The notes under the pieces are model-generated. The model searched no databases, was not told the DNA's origin, and saw only the letters and a list, made by a program, of their open reading frames with translations. A stretch of 64,000 nt of DNA from CAVVMA01 sp963788205 (GTDB lineage: Bacteria > Desulfobacterota > Binatia > Binatales > Binataceae), in assembly GCA_963788205.1 (NCBI GenBank), contig CAWBGG010000002.1, positions 682,001-746,000 on the forward strand. The letters are read 5' to 3'. A program made the translations under genes and the position numbers. Of the stretch, positions 7,518 to 16,812 are shown piece after piece; positions within the stretch are counted from its first letter, which is position 1; each line of letters starts with the position of its first letter.

Positions 7518-10439
7518 TTGGAGCGCGCAATCAGTATCCGGGGCGCCCGCACCCACAATCTCAAGAACGTCTCGCTTGACATCCCGCATCGCAAGCTGAC
7601 CGTCGTCACCGGCGTGTCCGGCTCGGGCAAATCGAGCCTGGTCTTCGACACGCTCTACGCCGAAGGACAACGGCGCTACGTGCAAAGCCTCTCGACCTAC
7701 GCCCGGCTGTTCCTGGAACGGATCGATCGGCCGGATGTCGATTCGATTTCGGACATTCCGCCCGCGCTCGCGCTGCGCCAGAAAAACAGTATCAAGAACG
7801 CGCGCTCGACGGTCGGGACGGTCACCGAGATCAGCGACTACTTGCGCCTGCTCTTCGCGACGGTCGGGGTAACCACTTGTCCGCGATGCGCCCTAGCGGT
7901 GACGCGCGACAGCGTGGAGAGCGCGGCGCAGCGCGTGCTCGCCGCGCCCGGGATGTATATCTTCACCGCGCCCTTCGAGGCCGGATCGCGATCGCTGGCC
8001 GAGGTGGCCGCCTACCTGTCGCAGAACGGATACCATCGGCTGTACCGCGACGGCGCGCTGGTCGAGACCGCCGATTTCGCCGCGCAGGGCGACCCGGCGA
8101 GCGCCGTCAGTCCGCTGATGGTGGTCGTGGATCGGCTTTCGATTACGGCCGGCGACGGTGCGGAGAGCCGCGTGCGCGAGGCTATCGAGAAAGGTTTCTA
8201 TCTCGGTTCGGGACGCGCCCGTGCCGTGCGCGTCGAGCGCGACAACGGCCACACGCGGGCGCTTTCGACGCTGGACTTCGATCGCAGGTTCAACTGTTCG
8301 CGATGCGGCAGCGCGTTCCCCGAGCCGGCGCCGACGCTGTTCTCGCCCAACAGTCCGCTCGGCGCGTGCCCGCAATGCGAAGGATTTGGCCGGATCGTCG
8401 AGCTCGATCTGAAGAAGGTGATTCCCAATCCGAATCTCTCGCTGCGCCAGGGATTGATCGCGCCGTGGCAGACGCCCGCGTATCGCGAGATGCAGGACTG
8501 GATGCTCAAGTGCGCGCGGCGTAAGCGCGTGCGGACCAGCGTGCCGTATCGCGAATTCAGCGACGAGGAACGCGCCTGGCTGGTCGAGGGCGAGAACGGC
8601 CCGATAGAAGAAGACGACGAGCGATGGCCGGGCGTCCGGGGCTTCTTTCGATGGCTCGAGCGGCGGCGCTACAAGACCCACGTGCGAATTCTGCTCGCGA
8701 GATATCGGCGCTTCGTACCATGCCCGGCCTGCCACGCCTCGCGCCTTAAGCCCGAAGCGCTCAACGTGCGCGTCAGCGGGATGACGATCGCGGAAGCCGG
8801 GCAATTGCCGGTGCGCGACCTCGCGGGATGGCTCGACGAGCTGGCTGCGCGTCCCGAGCTGCGAGCGCGGGCCGGGACCGTGCTCCGCGAGCTTACGCAT
8901 CGGGCCGGCTATCTCAACGAAGTCGGCCTTGGCTACCTGACGCTGGAGCGGCAGGCGCGCACGCTCTCGGGCGGCGAAGCGCAGCGGATCCATCTGGCCA
9001 GCGCGCTCGGCAGTCGTCTGACCGGCACGATGTACGCGCTCGACGAACCGACCGTCGGACTCCATGCGAGCGATACCGTCCGGCTGCTCAAGGTGCTGCG
9101 CCATCTGCGCGACCTCGGCAACACAATCGTGATAGTCGAGCACGATCCGGCCACGATTACCGGCGCCGATTTCGTGGTCGAGCTGGGCCCCGGCGGAGGA
9201 CGCGACGGCGGTGCGGTCTTGAGCGCCGCAGTGCCCGACGCCGCGAGGCTCAATGGCTCACTGACCACACCGGGGCGGGTGCTCCTGATGAGAGCGATGG
9301 CGCGCCAGCGCCGCTTCATCAAGCGCGAGCCTGGAGTGCGAATCGCCGGCGCGCGCGAGCATAATCTGAAGAACCTCGAAGTCTGGATTCCATTGCAACG
9401 CCTGGTGTGCGTAACCGGCGTATCAGGCTCCGGGAAATCGACCTTGGTCGAAGACGTGCTGTACAACAACTGGCTGCGCCATAGCGGCGCAGCGGCCAGC
9501 GAAGCGGGCGAATGTGAACGAATCGACGGCCTGGGCCAGATCGGCGACATCGTTCATATGGGACAGGAATTGCCGGCACGCTCGATGCGCTCCAATCCGG
9601 CGACGTATCTCAAGATTTACGACCATATCCGCGCCCTGTTCGCGCGCGGCGCCGACGCACGCCGGATGGGAATCAAGGCGCGCCAGTTCTCGTTCAACGT
9701 CAAAGGCGGCCGCTGCGAACGATGCCAGGGTACGGGCACGGTCACGGTCGAGATGCATTTCATGGCCGACCTCGAAGTCAAATGCGAGGCCTGCGACGGA
9801 CGCCGCTTCCAGAGCCATATTCTCGCGATCAAGTTCAACGGCAAGAATGTCGATCAAGTGCTCGAACTGACCGTCGATGAGGCGCGCGCCTTTTTCAGCG
9901 GCCATCGCGCGATCATAAGCAAGCTCGACGCGCTCGCCGCGGTGGGACTCGGCTATATCCAGCTCGGGCAGGCGACCTCGACCCTCTCGGGCGGCGAATC
10001 GCAGCGCCTGAAGCTGGCGCGGTTCCTGTTGGCTGATCTCGAGCCCACCCCGGTCGATGCGCGCGGCAAAAACCTGCCGCGGATGTTCCTGCTGGACGAG
10101 CCGACCACCGGGCTCAGCTCCACCGACATCAGGCAACTGCTGAAGGTCTTCACGCGGCTGGTAGCCGAGGGCAACACCGTGGTGGTGATCGAGCACAATC
10201 TGGAATTCATCGCGCACGCCGACTATGTGATCGATCTCGGTCCGGGCGGCGGGGACGAGGGCGGACGGCTGGTCGCAGCCGGCTCTCCGATGGCGGTGGC
10301 AAGGTGCGATCGCTCGCTCACCGGGCGCGAGCTGCGCCGCCTGTTCGGGATGAAGCGGCGCGGCGCCCGACGAGCGAGCGTATCGCGCCGCGCGCCCGCC
10401 TCCGCAGCAACCGCGATCGCGCCCGGCGCGATTAACTGA
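7518..10439 (+). CDS. uvrA: UvrA-like excinuclease ABC subunit A
   Basis: A 973-residue tandem ABC ATPase of nucleotide excision repair, where UvrA dimers recognise damaged DNA and load UvrB. The N-terminal Walker A is GVSGSGKSS (residues 32-40), the second half has GVSGSGKSTL, and both signature motifs are present (LSGGEAQRIHLA, LSGGESQRLKLA). Zinc modules are visible as NCSRCGSAF with CPQCEGFG, and CERCQGTGT with CEACDGRRF. The sequence ALALRQKNSIKNARSTVGTV departs from the usual UvrA version, and an extra CPRC lies near residue 120, so this may be a paralog (UvrA2-like) rather than the housekeeping copy. The start is TTG 7518 after GGGGAAA. No uvrB or uvrC is nearby. Confidence 0.88.
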   Translation: MERAISIRGARTHNLKNVSLDIPHRKLTVVTGVSGSGKSSLVFDTLYAEGQRRYVQSLSTYARLFLERIDRPDVDSISDIPPALALRQKNSIKNARSTVGTVTEISDYLRLLFATVGVTTCPRCALAVTRDSVESAAQRVLAAPGMYIFTAPFEAGSRSLAEVAAYLSQNGYHRLYRDGALVETADFAAQGDPASAVSPLMVVVDRLSITAGDGAESRVREAIEKGFYLGSGRARAVRVERDNGHTRALSTLDFDRRFNCSRCGSAFPEPAPTLFSPNSPLGACPQCEGFGRIVELDLKKVIPNPNLSLRQGLIAPWQTPAYREMQDWMLKCARRKRVRTSVPYREFSDEERAWLVEGENGPIEEDDERWPGVRGFFRWLERRRYKTHVRILLARYRRFVPCPACHASRLKPEALNVRVSGMTIAEAGQLPVRDLAGWLDELAARPELRARAGTVLRELTHRAGYLNEVGLGYLTLERQARTLSGGEAQRIHLASALGSRLTGTMYALDEPTVGLHASDTVRLLKVLRHLRDLGNTIVIVEHDPATITGADFVVELGPGGGRDGGAVLSAAVPDAARLNGSLTTPGRVLLMRAMARQRRFIKREPGVRIAGAREHNLKNLEVWIPLQRLVCVTGVSGSGKSTLVEDVLYNNWLRHSGAAASEAGECERIDGLGQIGDIVHMGQELPARSMRSNPATYLKIYDHIRALFARGADARRMGIKARQFSFNVKGGRCERCQGTGTVTVEMHFMADLEVKCEACDGRRFQSHILAIKFNGKNVDQVLELTVDEARAFFSGHRAIISKLDALAAVGLGYIQLGQATSTLSGGESQRLKLARFLLADLEPTPVDARGKNLPRMFLLDEPTTGLSSTDIRQLLKVFTRLVAEGNTVVVIEHNLEFIAHADYVIDLGPGGGDEGGRLVAAGSPMAVARCDRSLTGRELRRLFGMKRRGARRASVSRRAPASAATAIAPGAIN

Positions 10440-10651
10440 TGAATCTTGAAAGGCCCCACATGAAGCTGACTACCCGCCTGGCGGCGCGCTCGGGTGCAGC
10501 CGCGCCCGGATTTCTCGACGTGCTGACCGCGGCGATCGTGCTCGCGATCGTATTGTGGGCCGCGTGGAAGCAGGCGCCGGTCTACAACCACTCTGTGGCG
10601 CCGGCGGCCCAAGGCGAAAGCGCAACGCCCGCCGTAAGCGCGCATCATTAA
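10439..10651 (+). CDS. Small single-pass membrane protein (70 aa)
   Basis: The ATG overlaps the uvrA-like stop (TGATG at 10437-10441), so translation is probably coupled. The protein has a basic N-terminus, one hydrophobic span (about residues 25-45, FLDVLTAAIVLAIVLWAAW) and a low-complexity Ala/His tail. A second ATG at codon 8 follows GAAAGG and is an alternative start. No family recognised. Confidence 0.5.
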   Translation: MNLERPHMKLTTRLAARSGAAAPGFLDVLTAAIVLAIVLWAAWKQAPVYNHSVAPAAQGESATPAVSAHH

Positions 10652-10727
10652 CTTTGTTCTTGCGGACCCGATTTAGATCGTATTGAGTTGAGCAGCACCT
10701 GACGTTTGTCGTGCTTTGGGAGGAATG

Positions 10728-12779
10728 ATGAGATCGTTGACTGCGCTATCTTTTTCTCGAGGTTTTCGAGTCGCGCTGGTTGCCGCTTTCATTGTCATGC
10801 TGGTGGCGCCGGTCGCGATATTCGCGCAGAGCAATTTGGTCGCTCCAGCGAAAAAAGCCCCCAAGGGCAAGATGACGCTCTCGACGAAATCGCTCACCTT
10901 CCCCAAAACCCAAGCCGGCACGTCCAGCGAACTGCCGGTGACTCTTACCAACGCCACCGCAGTCGCAATCACGATAACCAAAATCACCACCAGCGGAGCC
11001 GGATTCTCTCCAGACAACAATTGCGGGGGAACTCTGGCGGCCACCACCGGCGCGTGTCAGGTAATGGTGACTTTCAGCCCGACCAGCGCGAAAGGTACAA
11101 AGGCGACCAAGGTCACCGGCACGCTGACGATCAAGGATAACGCATCGAACAGCCCGCAGACGGTAAAGCTTTCCGCGGTGAAGTTCGGACCTGTGGCGAG
11201 TCCGACTCCCACGCCCGCATCGGGATCGACCCCAACTCCGACGCCCCCGCCCGGATCGAGTCCGACGCCGACCCCGAGCGCGACTACGCCGACGCCCACC
11301 CCCAAGTCCGCGACGCTGACTCCGACCCCGGTTGCGAGCGGTACGCCCTTCGCCGTCCAGGCCGCCGGCATCTATGTGTTCAACACCGGGCCAGGAGTGA
11401 GTCCGGCACAAGTCCTCCAGTACACGACCAGTCTTGCCACTGGCGCCACTTCACTCTCCACAATGGCGGCGTCGGGAACCGGGATGGTTCGGCTCGAATT
11501 CACCCCCGACGGCAAGCACGCCTACGGTCTCGACTCGTCCGGGAATATCTGGGGCTACTCGGTAAGCTCGACCGGGGCGCTGACTCCGGCTGGCAGCGCT
11601 CCGACCGCTCCTCCGACGGGAACCGCCGCGCCCACATTTCTCCAAGCCCCTACCAGCAGCATCCTGTGGGTCCAATCCAGTACTGCCACATCCACCATCG
11701 TTCAGCAGTATCCGATCAAGTCCGACGGAACGCTTGGATCGCCGACCGCGGTGACGCTGGGAGTGGCAGAGGACATCCTGCCGTTCAGCCCGCAAGGCTC
11801 GACGGTACCGACTGGCGTGTGGGCTCTTTCCATAACGGCCACCGATACTGGCATGATCTCCGAAACCATCACCGTATATCCTGTCAACAGCGACGGGACG
11901 ATCAATAGCGCGTCCATCCAGACCGTAACTGCTCCCTTCGATTTTTTCCCGTTCCCGGACACGACCCCCACGTTCGCGTACGGCATCGAGGCAACTTCTC
12001 CCAGTGCGCAGACGCTGAATACGTACAGCATCGCTACCAACGGGACCTTTACTGCGAACGCGACCGTCTCTCTGCCGGCGGCGACCAGCAATTGGGAGCC
12101 TTCCACCCTGTTCGGGCTGGGAGTCGGAGGCACGATCAACCTGTACTCTGCGCTCAATGTCGGCTCGGGCAGCCTTCTGGTCTATCCGATAAGCTCCAGC
12201 GGAGGGGTTGGGTCGATCCTCTCGAACATGCCGCTGGCAGGTTCGCCGGAATTCCCGTTCAGCGATACCGTCGCTCCTTCCGGAGCAGCGGCGTTTTCAT
12301 ATCTTCCTACTCTGTGGGTTTTCTCCGGTTCGACCACTATCGACGAGTTCACGATCAACTCTAATGGGGCGATTGGCGGGTCGTCAGGAAGCGTGGCGAC
12401 CGGCAGCGGTGTAACAGGTCTCTACCCCGAGCAGAGTCCGTTTGCTTACGGACTGGATACGACTTCAGGGACCGTTTACGCATACCTGGTCAGCTCCGCC
12501 GGAGCACTGACGTTGGGGGGTTCTTTTGTCCCAACGGTGCCGGCCGGCCAGAATCTGGAGCCGACATCTTTTTACCCGTTCCCGCCGGTCTATTATTCGA
12601 GCAATCCGGTCGCGCTGTTCGTTTATGCCTCAAGCGCATCGAGCGGAACGATCTGGGTGTATCCGCTGGGCTCGAATGGGACGCCCTCGGGGTCGCCGCT
12701 CGACACGATCTCCACGACCGGCGCTGTCGAAGCGTACGTGGTGTTTCAGAACGGGGAGCTGCGGGGGGATCTATTCTGA
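10728..12779 (+). CDS. Secreted ASH-domain / Pro-Thr linker / beta-propeller protein
   Basis: About 683 residues. A signal peptide (hydrophobic VALVAAFIVMLVAPVAIFAQ) is followed by an Ig-like ASH/choice-of-anchor-D domain (LSTKSLTFPKTQAGTSSELP, ACQVMVTFSP). Next comes a Pro-Thr repeat linker of about 50 residues (TPTPTP units). The rest is a repeat-rich region with YVFNTGPG, YGLDSSGNIWGYSVSSTGAL and similar motifs every ~50-60 residues, typical of lactonase/YVTN-type beta-propellers. The role is unknown; this layout is common in surface proteins of soil bacteria. Adjacent ATGs at 10725 and 10728 follow GGGAGGA; 10728 gives the better spacing. A TTG at 10716 is unlikely. Confidence 0.75.
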   Translation: MRSLTALSFSRGFRVALVAAFIVMLVAPVAIFAQSNLVAPAKKAPKGKMTLSTKSLTFPKTQAGTSSELPVTLTNATAVAITITKITTSGAGFSPDNNCGGTLAATTGACQVMVTFSPTSAKGTKATKVTGTLTIKDNASNSPQTVKLSAVKFGPVASPTPTPASGSTPTPTPPPGSSPTPTPSATTPTPTPKSATLTPTPVASGTPFAVQAAGIYVFNTGPGVSPAQVLQYTTSLATGATSLSTMAASGTGMVRLEFTPDGKHAYGLDSSGNIWGYSVSSTGALTPAGSAPTAPPTGTAAPTFLQAPTSSILWVQSSTATSTIVQQYPIKSDGTLGSPTAVTLGVAEDILPFSPQGSTVPTGVWALSITATDTGMISETITVYPVNSDGTINSASIQTVTAPFDFFPFPDTTPTFAYGIEATSPSAQTLNTYSIATNGTFTANATVSLPAATSNWEPSTLFGLGVGGTINLYSALNVGSGSLLVYPISSSGGVGSILSNMPLAGSPEFPFSDTVAPSGAAAFSYLPTLWVFSGSTTIDEFTINSNGAIGGSSGSVATGSGVTGLYPEQSPFAYGLDTTSGTVYAYLVSSAGALTLGGSFVPTVPAGQNLEPTSFYPFPPVYYSSNPVALFVYASSASSGTIWVYPLGSNGTPSGSPLDTISTTGAVEAYVVFQNGELRGDLF

Positions 12780-13104
12780 GAGCTCTGACCACCGGACGCG
12801 CGGGCAGACGGGGGCGGAATCCTGATTTCGGCGGCGGACCTCAGGAGAGATCGCCTACTCTCCTGAAGATGATCCGCCGCTAGCGGCCGAGGATCTGCCT
12901 CACACCGCTCTCGCGCCGGATGCGCGCGCGATCGCAGCTTGGCACTCGCGCCGCGCGAGCGCTGACCGGCGGGCGCGATTCGCGTCGGATCGATCACGAA
13001 AAAATTTCACTCCGAATGGCGATTTCCGTATTGCCTTATTTCCCGCCGCTCGGATTAAATATTTTTCAGCCGCGTTGGCGTCAGCGCCGCTGAAGGACAA
13101 AATC
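12780..13104. other. Intergenic region with a nested hairpin
   Basis: No supported gene in 325 bases. The left half contains the hairpin listed at 12831-12880. The right half, just before 13105, is AT-richer (attaaatatttttcag) and probably holds the promoter of the next gene; I could not assign clear -35/-10 boxes. Confidence 0.5.
12831..12880. terminator. Nested hairpin, possible terminator or structured repeat
   Basis: An outer stem gcggcgga / tccgccgc (12831-12838 with 12873-12880) encloses an inner perfect 9-bp stem tcaggagag / ctctcctga (12841-12849 with 12858-12866). No U-tract follows, so factor-independent termination is doubtful, but it lies 50 bases after the propeller gene's stop. 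Confidence 0.45.
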
Positions 13105-13674
13105 ATGGCGCTCGAAAAATCTCCGCTCGACAAACTCAACGGCTTCTTCCTGGGCCTGATTCGCAGCAGCTTCGGCCAGCTTGGGATGCGCGATCAGCAG
13201 ATCGTCGAGTACGTGGCGTCGGTGCTCAGCGATTTCAGCCACACCGACCGGTGGCTGGCGATTCGCAACGCCGAAGGCCGCCGGCTGAGCAGCGTGGTCG
13301 AGATGATGCTCGCGCAGATCGAGCCCGACTCGAAGGCGCGTCTGATCGGCGAGCGCGCGCTGCGCAAGTACGTGGGTGACTATACGCTCTTCATGTCGGG
13401 ACTGTTCCGCAAGCATGTGGAGCGCTGCGGCTATCTCAACTACTACCTGGAAGAGGGCAAGCGCGCGTACTTGGCGGTGTCGACGCTCGACGTATCACTG
13501 TACCGTCCGGGTTTTCTGGTCTTTGAAGAACTGGGCAAGGGGTTCGAGCATTACTCGGGCGCGCTCGACTACATGCGCAAGTGCTGCTTCCATGCGGCCG
13601 CCAACCAGGATCCCTTCGCCGGGTTCTTCGAGCAGATCGAGGGTTGGGTGCGCCTCAATCTCTCCGAAAATTAG
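13105..13674 (+). CDS. Hypothetical protein (189 aa), probably helical and cytosolic
   Basis: Starts MALEKSPLDKLNGFFLGLIR; the ATG at 13105 has AAGGA upstream, and the frame before it is not conserved-looking. No signal peptide or membrane span. The sequence is rich in aromatic and charged residues (RKHVERCGYLNYYLEEGKRA) with a Cys pair (MRKCCFHAA). I do not recognise a family. It sits 42 bases upstream of the pseudouridine synthase gene and could share its transcript. Codon use looks like that of its neighbours, so it is probably a real native gene. Confidence 0.65.
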   Translation: MALEKSPLDKLNGFFLGLIRSSFGQLGMRDQQIVEYVASVLSDFSHTDRWLAIRNAEGRRLSSVVEMMLAQIEPDSKARLIGERALRKYVGDYTLFMSGLFRKHVERCGYLNYYLEEGKRAYLAVSTLDVSLYRPGFLVFEELGKGFEHYSGALDYMRKCCFHAAANQDPFAGFFEQIEGWVRLNLSEN

Positions 13675-13716
13675 GGCCGCGCCCAGATTGCCCGCATTGC
13701 AACGCGCGGCGCGGCG

Positions 13717-14625
13717 ATGAGCGAGCACGGCGAGCGCCTCGATATCCATCTGGTGCGCTTGGGCTATGCGCCGTCGCGCCGGGCCGCGCGATTGTTAATC
13801 GATCAGGGGCTGGTGCGGGTCAACGGCTACCCCGGCCGGAAAGGGGCGGCAATCGCGGCAGGCGACAGCGTCGAGGTCGTAACGCCGACGCAGGCGCCGG
13901 GCATCGAGCCGAATTCCGAACTGGCGTTGGAAGTGCTCTTCCAGGACGACGCCGTATTGGTGATCAACAAGCCCGCGCCGATGCCGTGCCATCCGCTGCC
14001 TAGCGGCAAACGCGCCACGGTCATGAACGCGGTGGTCGCGCGCTTTCCGGAAGTTGCGCTGGCCGGCGATCAGATTCGCGAGGGCGGCCTGGTTCATCGG
14101 CTCGACAACGGCACCTCAGGTGCGCTGATCATCGCGCGCGAACCCCGCGCCTTCACCTTGCTGCGCGAGGCGATTCGCAGCGGCGCGATCAGCCGGCGTT
14201 ACCAGGCGTTGGTCGCCGGCGAGTTGCGCGCGCCGCTGCGGCTCGAGGCGCCGATCGCGCACCATCCGAAAAACCATCGCAAGATGATCGCGCTGGAGCG
14301 GGACGAATCGCCGGATACGCATCAAGCGCGCCCCGCCCTGACGATTGTCGAGCCGATCGCGCGGGCCGGCGGCTTCACGCTGGTGGCCGTGACTCCAAAG
14401 ACCGGCAACCGCCATCAGATTCGAGTCCATCTGGCGGCATGGGGACATCCGCTGGCTGGCGATGCGCTCTACGGCGGGCCCGCGCTCGCGCTGCTCGCAC
14501 CCGAGCGCTTTTGGCTCCATCTGCGCGAGGTCGAATTCGATTCGCCCGCCTCGGGCCATATCTGGGTTGAAGCGCCGTTCCCGGCCGATCTCACCGAGTC
14601 ACTGAATTTGCTTCACCTTTCCTGA
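13717..14625 (+). CDS. RluA-family pseudouridine synthase
   Basis: A 302-residue RNA-modifying enzyme. Residues 5-55 form an S4 RNA-binding domain (RLDIHLVRLGYAPSRRAARL, VRVNGYPG). The catalytic domain has the motif GLVHRLDNGTSG with catalytic D130, then RYQALVAGEL and KTGNRHQIRVHLAAWGHPLA, all typical of RluA/RluC/RluD enzymes converting uridine to pseudouridine in rRNA or tRNA. HRLDNGTSG replaces the commoner HRLDxxTSG with Asn-Gly, which is allowed. The target position cannot be inferred. It is followed by a dispersed palindromic repeat at 14630. Confidence 0.92.
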   Translation: MSEHGERLDIHLVRLGYAPSRRAARLLIDQGLVRVNGYPGRKGAAIAAGDSVEVVTPTQAPGIEPNSELALEVLFQDDAVLVINKPAPMPCHPLPSGKRATVMNAVVARFPEVALAGDQIREGGLVHRLDNGTSGALIIAREPRAFTLLREAIRSGAISRRYQALVAGELRAPLRLEAPIAHHPKNHRKMIALERDESPDTHQARPALTIVEPIARAGGFTLVAVTPKTGNRHQIRVHLAAWGHPLAGDALYGGPALALLAPERFWLHLREVEFDSPASGHIWVEAPFPADLTESLNLLHLS

Positions 14626-14629
14626 TCAG

Positions 14630-14702
14630 GAAGTAGGACCGGCGTCCCCGCCGGTCATTGCTCACAGGCCAATAAAGGCCGGCGGGACGCCAGCCCTACT
14701 TC
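14630..14702. repeat. Dispersed palindromic repeat, copy 1 (gaagtRggaccggcg family)
   Basis: Starts gaagtaggaccggcg and ends cgccagccctacttc, so the termini are inverted repeats. Inside are gccggtcattgct and ccaataaaggccggcggga. A second copy with the same ends and interior words is at 23053-23138. It lies four bases after the pseudouridine synthase stop and may double as a terminator. REP/MITE-like; no coding capacity. Confidence 0.7.
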
Positions 14703-14858
14703 GGAAGGGGAGGAACCAAAAGACAAAAAAGCCCGGCGGGTTACCTGACCAAGGAACGGTGGTTAGTCAAAGTGATGGGTGCTTGCTCGCGTGCATCACG
14801 CGGCTCACAATTTTGCGAAGTGCTGCGGGCCTGCGTCGCGGTTCATGGAGGTTTAGCG

Positions 14859-16775
14859 ATGACTCTCAAAGGACGCATTGTGATTGTGCGCTTGGTGCTG
14901 GCTGTGATGCTGGTCTGGCCGGCGATGGCCGCGCGAGCGGAGGAGCCGGAAGCGCTGCCCACGCCCGCTTACACCAGGATGCCGACCGAGAGATTGCAAG
15001 TCCCCAACGTCGACATCAACAGTCCGATTCCGCTGGCAGCGCAGCCGCTCAGCTCGCAATCGCCGCCCAACATCAACGTGCCCCCGGCCGAGCAAAAGCG
15101 CCTGGAGCATTCCAAGTTCTCAACCGACGTGCTGGTCCATCAATGGTCGCCCACTGAAGAAGTGCCGCCGGAGAGCGTGATTTCCGAAAGCTACGTCGCG
15201 ACCGGCGACCGCAGCGCCCGGACCGTGAGCCTGAAGGAAGCGATCTACCTCGCGCTGCGCAACAATCCGAATATCCAGTCGGCAGAGTTGAACCCTCTGC
15301 TCTCGCTCGAGAGCGTCCGCGAGAGCGAGGCGGCTTTCGATCCCAACCTGACTTCCAGGCTCGACGTTGAAAAGACGGTGACGCCGTCGACTTCGATACT
15401 CCAGACCGGGGGTGCGACCGCTTACGCGACCAAGGAATACGACTGGAATTTCGCCGCCAACAAATTGTTGTCGACCACCAACGGCACGCTGGAGCTGACC
15501 TTCAACAACAATCGCATCCTGACCAACTCGGCATTCGCATCGATAAATCCTTCGTACAATCCGACTCTGACGCTCTCGCTGTCGCAGCCGCTGCTGCAAA
15601 ACTTCGGGCTGGATTTCGCCACCATCAGCGTCCGCATCGCGGAGATCCAACAGGAGTCGGCGCAATTCACCTATGAGCAGAACCTGAACGACTTCGTGCT
15701 GCAGGTTGGCAGCGACTACTGGAACGTGGTCCGCGCCGAAGAGAACCTGGACGTCGCGCGCGAGGCCTACAAGCTGGCCGCGGACGTGGTGCGGCAGAAC
15801 GAGATCAGCGTGCGAGTCGGCACGCTGGCGCCGCTGGACCTTCAAGAAGCCCAGTCCACCGAGGCGAGCAACGCGGCGGGCGTCTACCAGGCCGAGAACG
15901 CACTGGCGGTCGCGCGCGCGACCCTGCGCCAGGACCTGATGCTCAACCCGTCGCATGTATTTTTGCCCCAGCAAATCGAACCCTCCGACCAGCCCTCCGG
16001 AGCGGGCGATATCCGGTCCGACGAGGAGCAATCGCTGGAATATGCGATGGAATACCGGCCGGAGTTGGCCTCGATGCGCCAGCTTATTCGCAGCCTGCTC
16101 TTGCAGGTGAAATTCGCCGAGAACCAGACCCTGCCGCAACTGAACATCGGCGGGCAGATCGGGCTTACCTCGACCGCCGGCGAAGCCAAGTGCTCCGAGA
16201 TTCTCGCCAGCAGCACGGTACCATCGAACTGCACGATTCCTACCGTCCCGCCGACGGCAGGAATCAAGCTCCCGTTCGCGGCCGGTTATGCGGGCGCGCT
16301 CAACAACATGTGGTCGTTCGGCTTCTACAGCTACGCCGTGGTGCTGAGCTTTTCGCGTCCGCTCACCAACGACGCCGCCACGTCCGCGCTGGCGCAGGCC
16401 AAGATCCAGTACGAGCAGCAGCGCTTGCAGTACCGCGCGCTGATTTCGCAAATCGTCGTGGATGTGGAAAGCCAGTTGAGCACGATCAACGGCGATATCA
16501 AGACCGCGCAGGCCGACAAGATCGCGTCGGACTACGCGCGGGAATCGCTGCGCGCGGAGGAAGAGCGCTTCCGGGTCGGGATGGCGACCACGCACGACCT
16601 GCTCCAATTCCAGGAGGAGCTGGTGGCAGCGCTGGGCAACGAGGTCAACGCCGACGTCAACCTGGAAATCGCGAAGCTCGCTGTGCGCCACTCGCAGGGG
16701 ATGCTGCTGCATTATTTCAACGTGAGCTTCGAACCGGTGAACCCGCATCAGGGGCGCTGGTACGCGCAGTTCTGA
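14859..16775 (+). CDS. TolC-family outer-membrane efflux/secretion protein
   Basis: A 638-residue exported protein. The signal peptide covers about residues 1-26 (hydrophobic IVRLVLAVMLVWPAMAARA). It has two TolC-like repeats with long helices: LKEAIYLALRNNPNIQSAEL near the N-terminal half, LDVAREAYKLAADVVRQNEI, and DYARESLRAEEERFRVGMAT with LLQFQEELVAALGNEVNADV in the second half. Such trimers form the outer-membrane channel of tripartite pumps or type I secretion. It is longer than usual (~450) because of a Pro-rich N-terminal extension and central insertions. GGAGG at 14847-14851 supports the ATG at 14859 over upstream ATGs. No inner-membrane or adaptor partner is adjacent. Confidence 0.88.
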   Translation: MTLKGRIVIVRLVLAVMLVWPAMAARAEEPEALPTPAYTRMPTERLQVPNVDINSPIPLAAQPLSSQSPPNINVPPAEQKRLEHSKFSTDVLVHQWSPTEEVPPESVISESYVATGDRSARTVSLKEAIYLALRNNPNIQSAELNPLLSLESVRESEAAFDPNLTSRLDVEKTVTPSTSILQTGGATAYATKEYDWNFAANKLLSTTNGTLELTFNNNRILTNSAFASINPSYNPTLTLSLSQPLLQNFGLDFATISVRIAEIQQESAQFTYEQNLNDFVLQVGSDYWNVVRAEENLDVAREAYKLAADVVRQNEISVRVGTLAPLDLQEAQSTEASNAAGVYQAENALAVARATLRQDLMLNPSHVFLPQQIEPSDQPSGAGDIRSDEEQSLEYAMEYRPELASMRQLIRSLLLQVKFAENQTLPQLNIGGQIGLTSTAGEAKCSEILASSTVPSNCTIPTVPPTAGIKLPFAAGYAGALNNMWSFGFYSYAVVLSFSRPLTNDAATSALAQAKIQYEQQRLQYRALISQIVVDVESQLSTINGDIKTAQADKIASDYARESLRAEEERFRVGMATTHDLLQFQEELVAALGNEVNADVNLEIAKLAVRHSQGMLLHYFNVSFEPVNPHQGRWYAQF

Positions 16776-16812
16776 GGCTGTTGCGGTGGTCGAGGCGAGA
16801 CTACCTGCTGCG

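Noticed and set aside
15120..16748. 542-codon open frame opposite the TolC-like gene
   Set aside because: Low-complexity Arg/Gln/Leu protein antisense to a gene with full TolC features.
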